Assembly: GCF_017315985.1 (NCBI RefSeq)
Contig: NZ_JAFLVR010000008.1
Coordinates: 839-64,838, forward strand
Direction: 5' to 3'
Origin: Candidatus Enterococcus murrayae
GTDB taxonomy: Bacteria > Bacillota > Bacilli > Lactobacillales > Enterococcaceae
Length of the DNA stretch: 64,000 bases
Below the pieces are notes generated by a model. That model saw nothing but the letters and a program-made list of their open reading frames with translations. It ran no database searches and was not told the origin of the DNA. Positions 15,851 through 25,170 of this stretch are shown piece after piece; within the stretch, counting starts at the first letter, position 1; each line of letters begins with the position of its first letter. The position numbers and the translations under genes were made by a program.

Positions 15851-16582
15851 ATGACGCGCATATTGATCTTAACAAAAAATATTTCAGTAGAAACATCCCT
15901 GCAGCTGCAGCTCCAAAAACTGAATTACGAAGTGCTGGTTTCGGTGTCGATTTGGGAGCTGTGGGCGAACGCGCGGCGGGTGGATCATTTGATGAAGTCT
16001 TTTCAGTGGATCTTCTTGAGCGAGACGCTCACAGATAACGAAGCAAAGGAGTTCGGAGAACAAGTCACCACCGATTGTCTGGTGCGGATCGTCGGAGAAG
16101 AACCCGATGAAGCGGCTTTGGCCAACTGGCGCAGCTGGCATGTGTTTGATTGGGTCGAAGCGAATACCTCGCTAGAAAGGCTGAGAGAAAAGCTGCTCTA
16201 TAAGTCACTGCTGCAGCGGGTTGATTTCAGCGTTGATCCACTGAGTTCTAGCCCTCGTTTTTCCGACTATCAGAAAAAGGCCTTTCCCTTATATTTTTCA
16301 GATATTCATTTTACAAAGATGGAGAAAGAGATCATCCAGCACCTGATGGAGGCGGACAATCTATCCTTGGCCCGTGACGAGCTCTGTCACGGCTGGCGCT
16401 CGAAAAATCAAAACTCCAAGCTGAGTCAGCTATCCTCAGCGATCACGAGAATCCGCAAAAAAGTTGCCGATGCCTATGGAATAGAAGATGCGATCCATAC
16501 CCTTTGGGGCGAAGGCTATCAGCTGAATACGTACTTTTACAATTGCCTGATGAAAGGCGAATTCCAAAACCAGCAGCACTAA
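15851..16582 (+). CDS. Non-canonical OmpR-type winged-helix regulator (paralogue 2 of 5)
   Basis: The start is ATG 15851 with GAGGTGG upstream; an upstream in-frame start at 15650 would overlap the previous gene and has no ribosome site. The 243-aa protein begins ILILTKN and has IFLSETLTDNEA where the receiver Asp would sit. A C-terminal winged helix follows (MEKEIIQHLMEAD, ARDELCHGW, LSSAITRIRKKV, LWGEGYQLN). It lies between cluster 1 and paralogue 3, 24 bases apart in one operon. Two tandem copies suggest a heterodimer or overlapping control of cluster 1. Confidence 0.8.
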   Translation: MTRILILTKNISVETSLQLQLQKLNYEVLVSVSIWELWANARRVDHLMKSFQWIFLSETLTDNEAKEFGEQVTTDCLVRIVGEEPDEAALANWRSWHVFDWVEANTSLERLREKLLYKSLLQRVDFSVDPLSSSPRFSDYQKKAFPLYFSDIHFTKMEKEIIQHLMEADNLSLARDELCHGWRSKNQNSKLSQLSSAITRIRKKVADAYGIEDAIHTLWGEGYQLNTYFYNCLMKGEFQNQQH

Positions 16583-16606
16583 AAAAATCAGAGAGTAGGA
16601 ATATGA

Positions 16607-17320
16607 ATGAGTCAGATTCTATTATTTACCAAAAACCCCTTGAACGAACAAGTTTTTGAAGACCGCCTAAGACAGCTGGGTCATGAAGTGTTCACGACAA
16701 AAGAGCTGGTGGAGCTGTGTCTGTTGGATACTGCCAATCACGACTTTATCCAAATCTTCCACCAAATCATTCTCAGCGAAACCATCGCCAATGTCGAAGT
16801 AAAGGAGCTCGTGAAGACCCTAAACAACTACACGATCCCGATCTTCCGAAAATCCGACGAGCCCGTCGATGAAGCCCAGCTGGAAGAATGGCAGAAGCTC
16901 GGGATCACCGAGTGGATCGAAAGTCGCCCGAGCATTGAATCACTAAGAGAAAAGCTCAGCTGCGACAAACTAACCAACGAAAGTAAGATCGTCTTTTTAC
17001 CAAAGACCAAGGAAAAGCTTTCCCTAGCTAGATTGGCATTGAGCAGTGGTGAATTAAAACTATTCGTCATTCTTTACGAGCAGAAAAACCAAACCATCCC
17101 CCGCGAAGAACTCTGCCTGCGGATGTGGAATAGAGGCAAGAGCAATTCCAGCATGTCGCAGCTCTCGGTGATGGTCAAACACTTAAAAGCCAAGCTTGCG
17201 AGTAAAGGCATTACCGGTCCGATCATTGAAACCTGTTGGGGACGAGGGTATCGGCTGCATGAGACAGTGAATGAGCAGATATGTGTAGATACAAATGAGT
17301 TAAAGTATGGAAATGAATAG
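16607..17320 (+). CDS. Non-canonical OmpR-type winged-helix regulator (paralogue 3 of 5)
   Basis: The 237-aa protein begins ILLFTKNPLNEQ and has QIILSETIANVE at the phospho-acceptor position (Ser in place of Asp). The C-terminal winged helix (SSGELKLFVILYEQ, PREELCLRMW, LSVMVKHLKAKL, CWGRGYRLH) is intact. It overlaps functionally with paralogue 2 immediately upstream. A good terminator follows at 17334-17385. Confidence 0.8.
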   Translation: MSQILLFTKNPLNEQVFEDRLRQLGHEVFTTKELVELCLLDTANHDFIQIFHQIILSETIANVEVKELVKTLNNYTIPIFRKSDEPVDEAQLEEWQKLGITEWIESRPSIESLREKLSCDKLTNESKIVFLPKTKEKLSLARLALSSGELKLFVILYEQKNQTIPREELCLRMWNRGKSNSSMSQLSVMVKHLKAKLASKGITGPIIETCWGRGYRLHETVNEQICVDTNELKYGNE

Positions 17321-17333
17321 ACAATTACAAAGT

Positions 17334-17385
17334 AAAGCACCCAGCCTGACCTTGGAAGAATGAGGATAGGAGGGTGCTTTGTTTT
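17334..17385 (+). terminator. Terminator after paralogues 2-3
   Basis: Stem AAAGCACCC / GGGTGCTTT with a 29-nt loop that itself can pair in part, followed by GTTTT. Confidence 0.6.
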
Positions 17386-17600
17386 AAACAAAAGTAGGAT
17401 ATAAAATGTAATTTTAAAAAAAGTATGTTATTCATATTGTTAAGCATTTCAACGTGTTTAGTAACATACACAAGATTTCCTATTGAGAATATGTGTTATG
17501 GTAAGGATGGCGGGTTGTAAAAATATCTGTCAAATAGTTTTAATAATTGATAATATAGAAGTCTAGTAAGACTAATTAAATTAGAGTAGAGGTTTTTTTA

Positions 17601-18749
17601 ATGGCGAAAATAGTTTTATTTTCCTTTTTTTCAGGAGTAGGAATGCTCGATTTAGCATTTGAAAATAACAATTACGAAGTAGTTTTTGTTAACGAATACG
17701 AACGAAACTTTTTGGAGTCATATTCATATATTAGAAGAAATTCCAATGTTAGAGATCCTTTTTACGGATATATTAATAGAAGTGCATCAGATTTTTTGCA
17801 AAAAGATGAGACAAAGAACCTCTTTCAAATGGTTTTGAACGAAAAGAAAAAAGGGAACATGGTTGGATTTGTAGGTGGTCCTCCTTGTCCGGATTTTTCT
17901 GTTGGTGGTAAGAATAGAGGGGTTGACGGCGAAAACGGCGTATTAACTAATACATATTTTAGCTTAATCAAGGAGTGTAAACCTGATTTTTTCCTATTTG
18001 AAAATGTAAAAGGGCTAATCAAAACAGAAAAACATAAGGTTTTCTACCTAAAAATGAGAGAGTTAATGACAAAATCTGGTTATGCAATATCTGATAGACT
18101 ACTTAATTCATTAAGTTATGGAGTCCCGCAACACAGAGAGAGAATATTAATGGTAGGGATTTTAGAAAATGAGTTAAAAAGTATTCATAAGTTTGGTATA
18201 ACCAAAGAAGGAATATTCAATTTTCCATGGGAAAAATATCAAAAATATGAACCTGCAGATATTCTTTCGATGGACTGGCCTTCTCAAGATAGTTTCATTG
18301 AAAATAGTAAGAGAGAATTCAATTATAAAGTTCCTATACAATTAACTGTAAATTATTGGTTTGATAAAAATAAGATTTCAGAACATCCAAATGGTTTAGA
18401 TCAATTCAAAGTACGAACAGGAATCACGAAAATGAGTGCGATTGCTGAAGGAGATGTAAGAAGGAAATCATTTAAGAGACTGCACAGATGGAGGTACTCA
18501 CCTACTGCTGCTTATGGAAATAATGAAGTTCATCTCCATCCTTATTTAAAAAGAAGGTTGTCCGTAGCTGAAGCAATGGCAATTCAATCTTTACCCAAAG
18601 ACTTTTATTTACCAGATTCAATATCATTAACAAAAAAATTTAAAATGATTGGTAATGGCGTGCCTTATTTAATGGCTGAAAGTATAGCAAAAACTTTGTA
18701 TGAAATAGTATCTGAGATTGAGAAAGTTAAGGAGGATAAATATGGATAA
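17601..18749 (+). CDS. DNA (cytosine-5-)-methyltransferase
   Basis: The 382-aa protein carries the C5-methylase motifs in order: motif I FSFFSGVGMLDLAF (AdoMet), motif IV GGPPCPDFS with catalytic Cys about 96, motif VI ENV (about 134-136) and motif VIII QHRERI (177-182). The C-terminal motif IX/X region includes GNGVPYLMAESIAKTLY. It transfers methyl to C5 of cytosine in a specific site, which cannot be read here. The target recognition region is about 200-310. It starts an operon in which the next gene overlaps its stop by 8 bases. There is no cognate endonuclease gene of standard type next to it. Confidence 0.93.
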   Translation: MAKIVLFSFFSGVGMLDLAFENNNYEVVFVNEYERNFLESYSYIRRNSNVRDPFYGYINRSASDFLQKDETKNLFQMVLNEKKKGNMVGFVGGPPCPDFSVGGKNRGVDGENGVLTNTYFSLIKECKPDFFLFENVKGLIKTEKHKVFYLKMRELMTKSGYAISDRLLNSLSYGVPQHRERILMVGILENELKSIHKFGITKEGIFNFPWEKYQKYEPADILSMDWPSQDSFIENSKREFNYKVPIQLTVNYWFDKNKISEHPNGLDQFKVRTGITKMSAIAEGDVRRKSFKRLHRWRYSPTAAYGNNEVHLHPYLKRRLSVAEAMAIQSLPKDFYLPDSISLTKKFKMIGNGVPYLMAESIAKTLYEIVSEIEKVKEDKYG

Positions 18750-21408
18750 TCAAAAAGAACTGAAAATGAATTCTAGGATAATTAAGCATCTGGGAACTGA
18801 CTTGATTACTACATCCAGTGTAGCGCTAACGGAGTTGATAAAAAATTCTATTGATGCTAAAGCAAAAACGATCAATATTTTATTATATGATAATTTTGAG
18901 GAGTTTCAAAAAGAAAAAACTCTAGAAGGAAATAGTGAAATTCTTGATATGGTTCCTAGAGAGTTACTCAATAAGCCTTTTTGTATTGTAGAAGATAATG
19001 GTCAAGGAATGGATAACTACACATTAGAAAATGGTTTTCTAGAGATTGGTACAGATATTAAGCTTAATGATTATGCAAATGATACTTTAGGTGAGAAAGG
19101 AATAGGCAGACTTGCAACACAAAGATTGGGTTGTAGCTTATTAGTTGAGACCACAGCGAAATCTGAAAGAATTGGTTCAGCAGTTTTTATTGATTGGGAA
19201 AACATTGTTGCATCAAATAACATAGGAGAAAACAAGTATTTTGTTCCTTATCGTCAATTTGAAAAAAGAGCTGAACATTATACTAGGTTGTGGATTTTTG
19301 GAATACGAATTTCAGATTTTTTGGAAGTTCCTGAGCAAATGAGTCTCGGACTAGTCGACATAGATATTCCGGTCATTAGCGAACTTAGATCAGCAATATC
19401 TTTTTTGATTTCACCTTATGAAAAAAATGAGCAAAAGTCAGAAGTTAAAATATCATATAACGGTGCTGATCTAGATATTTCTTTTCCTACAGAGATGCTT
19501 TATTTAGCTGAGAGTGAACATTATTTTAAATTAACTAAAAATGATGAAAATGAACTCAACTTAGAATGTGGTATTAATCTGAGACCTTGGTTTTTAGAGC
19601 GAATGCATAGAGTTATAGCCAAGGCAGAACCTTTTAAAAGACTAAGAAAATCACATAGCTACTACAAAGAACTTTTAGAAGAAAATCAAGAAAGAATTAA
19701 CGATGTAGCTAGATTAACTGTTAAAGAATCTGAAATAATGTATTCTCTCATTGAGGAGTTTAATAAGACATACTCACGTACAATAATAGATGAGAATGAT
19801 CGGGCAGACTATTCAAAATTAATAGCCAACGACCTAATTAATCAAGTAAAAAAAATAAACCCTATAAAGGGGTCTGTTTATTCTTTTAAGCAAAATAGTG
19901 CAGTTGGTTCAGATATAATCATTAATTCCGCTAAAGAAGAAAATTTAATAAGTAATGACATTGATTTGAAGACACTAAAGAGTTTTCTTAATGATTATAA
20001 TGGAATCAAACTTTATAGAGGTAGTTATAGAATTGGTTTTTTAGGTGATCAAGAAAGTGATTGGTTGAAGCTTCAGCAATACAGAACTAGGGGACAACAA
20101 TTTTTCAGATTTGATCTGGGAAATACATTGGGATACATTTCTATAAATGATCCCAAACAAAAATATATTAAAGAAATTAGTTCACGGTTAGATATCAATC
20201 ATCAAGATCCGGTATCAAAAGCTTTAAAAAGTATCCTTAATATTGTATTCAATAGCTTATTTTATGAGTTAAATAGAAGAGTAAACGCTATCGTAAAAGT
20301 TTTATTGGCTGAGAACGGATTGCTTATTGAAAATTATGAAAAGCAATTGAAAAAGAAAACAGGTGGGTTAAAAAAATCCCTACAAAATACCGATAAGCTT
20401 TTAATGTCTCTTGAAAAATTAAAGTCAGAATTGCCTACAGATATTAAAGAAGATGCTGAGTTTATTCCAATGGACAAATCAGTCTTTGGAACCCTTAATC
20501 AAGTCCTTAATGAAACTGTAAATTTCTTACAAATTGATGAGGCGACAAAAAAGGATGCAACGGTGTTACTAGACGAAGCTAACGACCAATTGAAGGCGAT
20601 AGAGGTTGAAGCGTACAATAACTACAAATTGATGGCTAATGGGATCATAACAGAAGCAATAACACATGAGTTACATTCAGTTAGTAAAACAGCAATTGAT
20701 AAGGATGCAGATTGCCATTTTGATGATTTGAAAAAATATTTTTTAGAAAATAGACAAGTTCAAATGTTTAACAAACATGTCCAGCCAATAAAAAATAGTT
20801 ATTCTATCATTTCTAATAAAATAGAAAATGTTGGTAATCTGTACTCTTTTCTAGAAAATACCTTTATTAAGAAAGGAACATATGAAGATTTTTATGAACA
20901 AAATATTGCTGAGACGGTTTATCAGGTAAAAGAAAATTTACTGAGATCGTTGGAAGATAATAGAATATCTATTGAATGCGATTTGGACAGTTTAATTTGG
21001 TCAGTACCGAAAGGTGTATTGTTACATGTGTTTTATAATCTATTTCACAATTCAATTTATTGGATTGATAAGCGTAATGAGTTTGCAAGTAATGACAAAT
21101 TATATTTAACGGATGATTTGGATAAAATAGTTGTTGAATATAAAAATGAAAGCTCTTTTATTGTTTATGATACAGGAACTGGGATTGTTTCTGAGATGAA
21201 AGATATACTCTTTGAACCACTGCAGTCTGGAAAACCAATAGGAGAAGGGCGTGGGATGGGGTTATATATTGTCAAAAAGATATTAAACTCTTTTGGAGCA
21301 AATATCGAATTAATGGATGAACAGAACTTTTTAGGGAACCCATATAAATTTATTATCACTTATGATCCTGAAGATATATTAGAAGGCGGTGGGATTAATG
21401 GATTATAA
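18742..21408 (+). CDS. Dual-GHKL ATPase: MutL/Hsp90-like N-terminus fused to histidine-kinase-like C-terminus
   Basis: The start is ATG 18742 after AAGGAGG, giving 888 aa. The N-terminal GHKL module shows ELIKNSIDA (N35, D38), EDNGQGMD (84-91) and GEKGIGR (117-123), as in MutL, Hsp90 and MORC ATPases. A long helical middle follows. From about 640 a second unit reads AITHELHSV with an H-box-like His642, then an N box NLFHNSIYWID (N766/N770), G1 YDTGTGI (D810) and G2 GEGRGMGLYIV (834-844). That is the DHp plus catalytic ATPase layout of a histidine kinase. Having both in one chain is unusual. It probably signals to the receiver-like protein encoded next. Confidence 0.8.
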   Translation: MDNQKELKMNSRIIKHLGTDLITTSSVALTELIKNSIDAKAKTINILLYDNFEEFQKEKTLEGNSEILDMVPRELLNKPFCIVEDNGQGMDNYTLENGFLEIGTDIKLNDYANDTLGEKGIGRLATQRLGCSLLVETTAKSERIGSAVFIDWENIVASNNIGENKYFVPYRQFEKRAEHYTRLWIFGIRISDFLEVPEQMSLGLVDIDIPVISELRSAISFLISPYEKNEQKSEVKISYNGADLDISFPTEMLYLAESEHYFKLTKNDENELNLECGINLRPWFLERMHRVIAKAEPFKRLRKSHSYYKELLEENQERINDVARLTVKESEIMYSLIEEFNKTYSRTIIDENDRADYSKLIANDLINQVKKINPIKGSVYSFKQNSAVGSDIIINSAKEENLISNDIDLKTLKSFLNDYNGIKLYRGSYRIGFLGDQESDWLKLQQYRTRGQQFFRFDLGNTLGYISINDPKQKYIKEISSRLDINHQDPVSKALKSILNIVFNSLFYELNRRVNAIVKVLLAENGLLIENYEKQLKKKTGGLKKSLQNTDKLLMSLEKLKSELPTDIKEDAEFIPMDKSVFGTLNQVLNETVNFLQIDEATKKDATVLLDEANDQLKAIEVEAYNNYKLMANGIITEAITHELHSVSKTAIDKDADCHFDDLKKYFLENRQVQMFNKHVQPIKNSYSIISNKIENVGNLYSFLENTFIKKGTYEDFYEQNIAETVYQVKENLLRSLEDNRISIECDLDSLIWSVPKGVLLHVFYNLFHNSIYWIDKRNEFASNDKLYLTDDLDKIVVEYKNESSFIVYDTGTGIVSEMKDILFEPLQSGKPIGEGRGMGLYIVKKILNSFGANIELMDEQNFLGNPYKFIITYDPEDILEGGGINGL

Positions 21409-23434
21409 TGATTTTGCACGTGTGCTAGATTGTGAAGAAATTATCTTTTTTGAAGATGACTTTTCTTTTGATGATAAAAAAACTGCTCTAATGTATGGTT
21501 TTCTTCGGATGAATCAGGATCTAAAAGAAAGTTTTTTAAATGATATTAAAGCAATGGATATCGCTAAATTAACGGACTTTTATCAATGTTTTAAAGATAA
21601 ATATTGTGATATTTCTTGGGGGGATGAAGTCCCTGAACAGGATATTAAATCATTTTTAGATCAAGAATTAAAGAATAATGATGAGCCAGAAATCAGAAAG
21701 ATAGTTAGTCTTTTCGAAGATATAGAGATAGGTAAACAGTATCATAAATATTTTTCATACTATGGATTAGGAATGACACCTTCTTCAGTTTATGAGGAAA
21801 TTTTTAAGAGCTTTATATATCAAGAATCAGAATGGAAAAAATTTAAAATATATAAAAACTATAATTCTGAGACAAAAGAAAGATTTAAAGCTGATTTAAC
21901 GAGGATTTCAAATACATCATCTAGAGTAATTTGTATAATAGATAATAGACTAGACAATAACTATAGAGCAAACGAAATAATTGAAGAAATAAGTAAAACT
22001 AGTGAAAAAATGGAAATCATTTCAACGATCCTTACATCTAACAACAAGAATTTAAAAAATGATAAATTAACCAATGTTTATATTCAGGTAGTAGATAAGG
22101 ATTCTAAAAATATTGATCAAGATTTAAAAGGGGCATTAGCAAAAAGTGCTTATAGTTGTGTCCTAAGAAATCTTCAATACCTTTATAAAGACTCTATGGA
22201 AAAATCTTTCGAAAAGATAATTACTAATAGTGGAATTGCATCATATCTGTCGGAGATGGCAACTTTTGAAGGTGTAACAAATTATAAAGTAATATCAAAT
22301 TGGATTCAATTGTTATTTAATTACAATTTGAGTACGAATAAGCAAATTAAAGAAATGATTAAATTGGCTAAAGTGATTAATTTTTTAGATGACGATGAGA
22401 ATTACTCTGAAGAACTAGCAGCATTGAATACTTATGAGGCTTTTGATTATGATATAAATAACTACCATGAGCCGCCTGCGCCAGGAGATGTCTTTATTGA
22501 TGGTGAGGGATCATACTATGTCTTAATAGGACAAAATTGTGATCTCATGATGGGCAAAGGAAGAAAAGAAAAAAATGGAGTTATGGAGTTTCTAAAAGCA
22601 GAGATAAAACCACATACTGGTATTGAAAAAATAATAACTGACCAACAAGAAGTACGTATTGATAATTTTAAGAAGGACTTCAGTGATAAAGAAACATTTA
22701 CCTTGAAAATTAGCTGTAGTGACAGAAGGTTTATTGATAACCCAATTATTAAACTAGTCATATTTAATGAGTATGGAGAGTGCAAGATTGATTTAAAAAA
22801 TGAGTTGACTAGCAATATCTCAGATTTATTGGAAGAACATTTAATTGAAGAATATAAAAATATGCAAAAATTCTTTAACGCAGTTCATGATATGATTAAT
22901 GTTAATGAGTCAGCTTTTTTGACAATACTTGATAGTAAAATTAATCCTAGGCAAATAAATCTTAATCAATATGACTTCAGTGATCCAGTACTCAAATATG
23001 ATTTGCGAAGAATTTGCAGGATTAATAAAGACTACGTATTATATTTGAATAAATTATATTTAGATTATCGTGGGAGACACCCTTTTAACACTATTAATTT
23101 AACTAGACAATACAGTTTTACTGCACTAGTTAATCAGTGTAGAGAAATCACTCTACCATTTGGTACCGTTTTGTCTTCTGAGAGAAAGAAAAATAGCAAG
23201 ATAGGAAAGCGTGAGTGGTTAATTTCTATAGAAGATCTACAGAACACAATAAATAATATGAAAGGCCGTGGACTAGGGGTTGATGATTGTGTATTGACAG
23301 AAAATAATCGTATTATTACTTTAGATGATTCTCCGATAACTATCTCATGCCTCGATGGAAAAGAAATAGAGTTATCAAGAATAATAGAAAAGGATAAATT
23401 CTTAATTGATATTAAAAATATCAGAAAGTTTTAG
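21398..23434 (+). CDS. Large protein with divergent receiver-like segment; effector of unknown activity
   Basis: The start is taken as ATG 21398 (alternative GTG 21389), overlapping the previous gene by 11 bases; 678 aa. Residues 177-236 read like the middle of a receiver: VICIID182NRLD, then STILT213SNN and YIQVVDK234. The D-to-T-to-K spacing (31 and 21) is close to that of CheY (30 and 22). An acidic FEDDFSFDD (18-26) could supply the metal pocket if about 115 residues are inserted. The remaining about 440 residues are unrecognised, with a beta-rich part around 350-480. No nuclease motif is seen. By context it is the partner or output of the dual-GHKL protein. Confidence 0.55.
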   Translation: MDYNDFARVLDCEEIIFFEDDFSFDDKKTALMYGFLRMNQDLKESFLNDIKAMDIAKLTDFYQCFKDKYCDISWGDEVPEQDIKSFLDQELKNNDEPEIRKIVSLFEDIEIGKQYHKYFSYYGLGMTPSSVYEEIFKSFIYQESEWKKFKIYKNYNSETKERFKADLTRISNTSSRVICIIDNRLDNNYRANEIIEEISKTSEKMEIISTILTSNNKNLKNDKLTNVYIQVVDKDSKNIDQDLKGALAKSAYSCVLRNLQYLYKDSMEKSFEKIITNSGIASYLSEMATFEGVTNYKVISNWIQLLFNYNLSTNKQIKEMIKLAKVINFLDDDENYSEELAALNTYEAFDYDINNYHEPPAPGDVFIDGEGSYYVLIGQNCDLMMGKGRKEKNGVMEFLKAEIKPHTGIEKIITDQQEVRIDNFKKDFSDKETFTLKISCSDRRFIDNPIIKLVIFNEYGECKIDLKNELTSNISDLLEEHLIEEYKNMQKFFNAVHDMINVNESAFLTILDSKINPRQINLNQYDFSDPVLKYDLRRICRINKDYVLYLNKLYLDYRGRHPFNTINLTRQYSFTALVNQCREITLPFGTVLSSERKKNSKIGKREWLISIEDLQNTINNMKGRGLGVDDCVLTENNRIITLDDSPITISCLDGKEIELSRIIEKDKFLIDIKNIRKF

Positions 23435-23528
23435 ATAACGATCGCTATAAAATGAATGAAGGTAGGAGGGCTTAATTATCAATTATGAAGAAATAATTCC
23501 AGAATATATATTTCTTGCTGATAAGTTT

Positions 23529-24326
23529 ATGAAAGAGACTATAGAGTTATTAAGTCCTCTGTATAAAAAAGGCTCTGACGAATGGCAAGATGTTACTATT
23601 TCGTTGTTCACATCCTTGCACACAACCGGTGAAAGTATTCTATCATTGTTGTATCATGGTACTGGAATTTGGGATGCGGATATTTTATTAAGGACAGTAA
23701 TGGAAGGAACTATTAAGTACTGTTTTCTTATTTCAGGTAATGATGAACAAAGAAAATTGAATTATGAAGAATATAAAATTCATTTAACGGAGATACAAAA
23801 AATATCTGATCATAATAAAGCGAAAAGAAGCATCTCAATCCTAAAAGAATTTTCTACTAACAGCACAAAAACAATTGAACTTAGCTTGTTGAGTCGACAA
23901 GAATTAGATAATCTGAACGAAAAATATCCAAAGGAATATCAAAGGAAAATTAATAGAAAATGGAGCTATCAATATCTACTTAAAGATATGGCAAGTAAAA
24001 ATAAAGAATATGAAAGCCAACTAGCTTCTCTATATGCTTATTCTTTCTCTAGTCATTTAATACATTATGACTGGACAGGTTTATCTATGCGACAACAGCA
24101 AATAAGTTCCTCATACTTTGAAGCTGAAAAAAATGGTGAGTTAAATCTTGGGCACGCGGTGAGAATAATTTCTAATTTATTAGTGCTTTATTCATATAGA
24201 GTCTCGGAGTACTGTCAATGTTATGAGATTAGCTCAAAGGACATAGCTGAATTAACACTAGCTTTATTGGATTATGCATCTGAGTTAATAGAAGTTGGCA
24301 ATGAAATCATAAATAAATATGTTTAG
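23529..24326 (+). CDS. DUF5677-like helical protein
   Basis: The 265-aa protein is all-helical and resembles DUF5677 proteins (HTTGESILSLLYHG, ILLRTVMEGTIKYCFL, SYQYLLKDMASKN, AYSFSSHLIHYDWTG). Function of the family is unknown. ATG 23529 has no ribosome site. The frame is open upstream for at least 18 codons (INYEEIIPEYIFLADKF), and an AGGAGGG at 23464-23470 is 5-8 bases before in-frame ATT 23475 and ATC 23478. A non-standard start there is likely. It is separated from the receiver-like gene by 95 bases, has the same AT-rich codon use and is probably the last gene of the block. Confidence 0.65.
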   Translation: MKETIELLSPLYKKGSDEWQDVTISLFTSLHTTGESILSLLYHGTGIWDADILLRTVMEGTIKYCFLISGNDEQRKLNYEEYKIHLTEIQKISDHNKAKRSISILKEFSTNSTKTIELSLLSRQELDNLNEKYPKEYQRKINRKWSYQYLLKDMASKNKEYESQLASLYAYSFSSHLIHYDWTGLSMRQQQISSSYFEAEKNGELNLGHAVRIISNLLVLYSYRVSEYCQCYEISSKDIAELTLALLDYASELIEVGNEIINKYV

Positions 24327-24374
24327 TTAAAAATATAAATTAAAGGGTTCACTCTTTTAAAGGGAGGCTTATTT

Positions 24375-25118
24375 ATGAAAAAGCTCGCATTACTATTCTT
24401 TATCCTATCTACACCATTTTTTCTAGCTAGTTGCGGGAAAGATAATGGACAAAGTACAGAGGCTACTCACAGTTCTTCATCAGTAAAGGTCCAAGTGTCT
24501 TCAACGACAAAAAGTTCAAGTTCATCTGAGGATACTCAAGCAACTTCTAATAGTATGGCTTCAAGCTCGTCTAGCCAAGCGAAAGAAGAGGACAAAGTAG
24601 ACACGAAAAATTTGAGTGCCGATCAAGTCAAAGAATGGGTAGCATCCATTTGGGTCAAAAGAAAGAACATCGATCCGTTTAAGAATCCTGATTTTGATAT
24701 TCTTTTAGAAACAAAAGAGGATGGGTTGCTGTATGCAACTGTGGAGTCGACCACTCAACAGATTGATACCTTAGATTCCTTTAGAATTAGCAGCGATGGT
24801 TTTCTTGAAGAGTCAGGCTATTTCCAAAGTATGCCTGATAAAGGTTGGATCGTAGTATCGAAGGAATATTTGGATACTAGTATGGTCAATAAAGAAAAAC
24901 AAGCAACTTCTGCTACTGAAGGAAATACTCCGTCAAGTCATGAAGCAGCGGAGATGCTCAGAGATATTATGGAGAAGAACCAAGGATTGGATGCAGATGT
25001 TTTAGCGTCAATTCCGGATGATGTATTATTAGAGGCGAGTGCTGGAAATGCGACGAATAGTCAGATTGCACAAACAGCAGAGAATTTAATTAGGTTGTAT
25101 CCGGATTTAAAACCTTAA
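24375..25118 (+). CDS. Secreted lipoprotein, unknown function
   Basis: The 247-aa protein has a lipoprotein signal with lipobox FLASC (Cys about 20), a Ser/Thr-rich linker (about 30-70), and a soluble domain (about 75-247) with a C-terminal helical repeat. A GGGAGG ribosome site precedes ATG 24375. Codon use is less AT-rich than the preceding four genes, so it marks the right edge of that block. Family is not recognised; a strong terminator follows. Confidence 0.8.
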   Translation: MKKLALLFFILSTPFFLASCGKDNGQSTEATHSSSSVKVQVSSTTKSSSSSEDTQATSNSMASSSSSQAKEEDKVDTKNLSADQVKEWVASIWVKRKNIDPFKNPDFDILLETKEDGLLYATVESTTQQIDTLDSFRISSDGFLEESGYFQSMPDKGWIVVSKEYLDTSMVNKEKQATSATEGNTPSSHEAAEMLRDIMEKNQGLDADVLASIPDDVLLEASAGNATNSQIAQTAENLIRLYPDLKP

Positions 25119-25140
25119 GCAGAATAGTTTAAATGTTGCG

Positions 25141-25170
25141 AGCTGGCTCAGAAATGGGCCAGCTTTTTTG
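25141..25170 (+). terminator. Terminator after the lipoprotein gene
   Basis: Stem AGCTGGC / GCCAGCT with a 10-nt loop followed by TTTTTT. Confidence 0.9.

Larger units (their letters stand above)
17601..24326 (+). other. AT-rich candidate defence/epigenetic operon (methylase, dual-GHKL kinase-like protein, receiver-like protein, DUF5677-like protein)
   Basis: Four plus-strand genes; the first three overlap by 8 and 11 bases. Codon use is visibly AT-richer than the flanks (AAT, ATA and TTA dominate). A methyltransferase with MutL/Hsp90-type ATPase resembles predicted MORC-like restriction-modification neighbourhoods. The added H-box kinase half and receiver-like partner suggest a phospho-signalling module. 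No endonuclease motif was found, so the effector is unknown. Confidence 0.5.

Noticed and set aside
9230-17320. Prophage starting at the first integrase
   Set aside because: No repressor, replication, packaging or structural phage genes follow; downstream are WxL surface genes.
17601-18749. A plain type II restriction-modification system
   Set aside because: No recognisable endonuclease is next to the methylase; the partner genes are ATPase/kinase-like, receiver-like and DUF5677-like.
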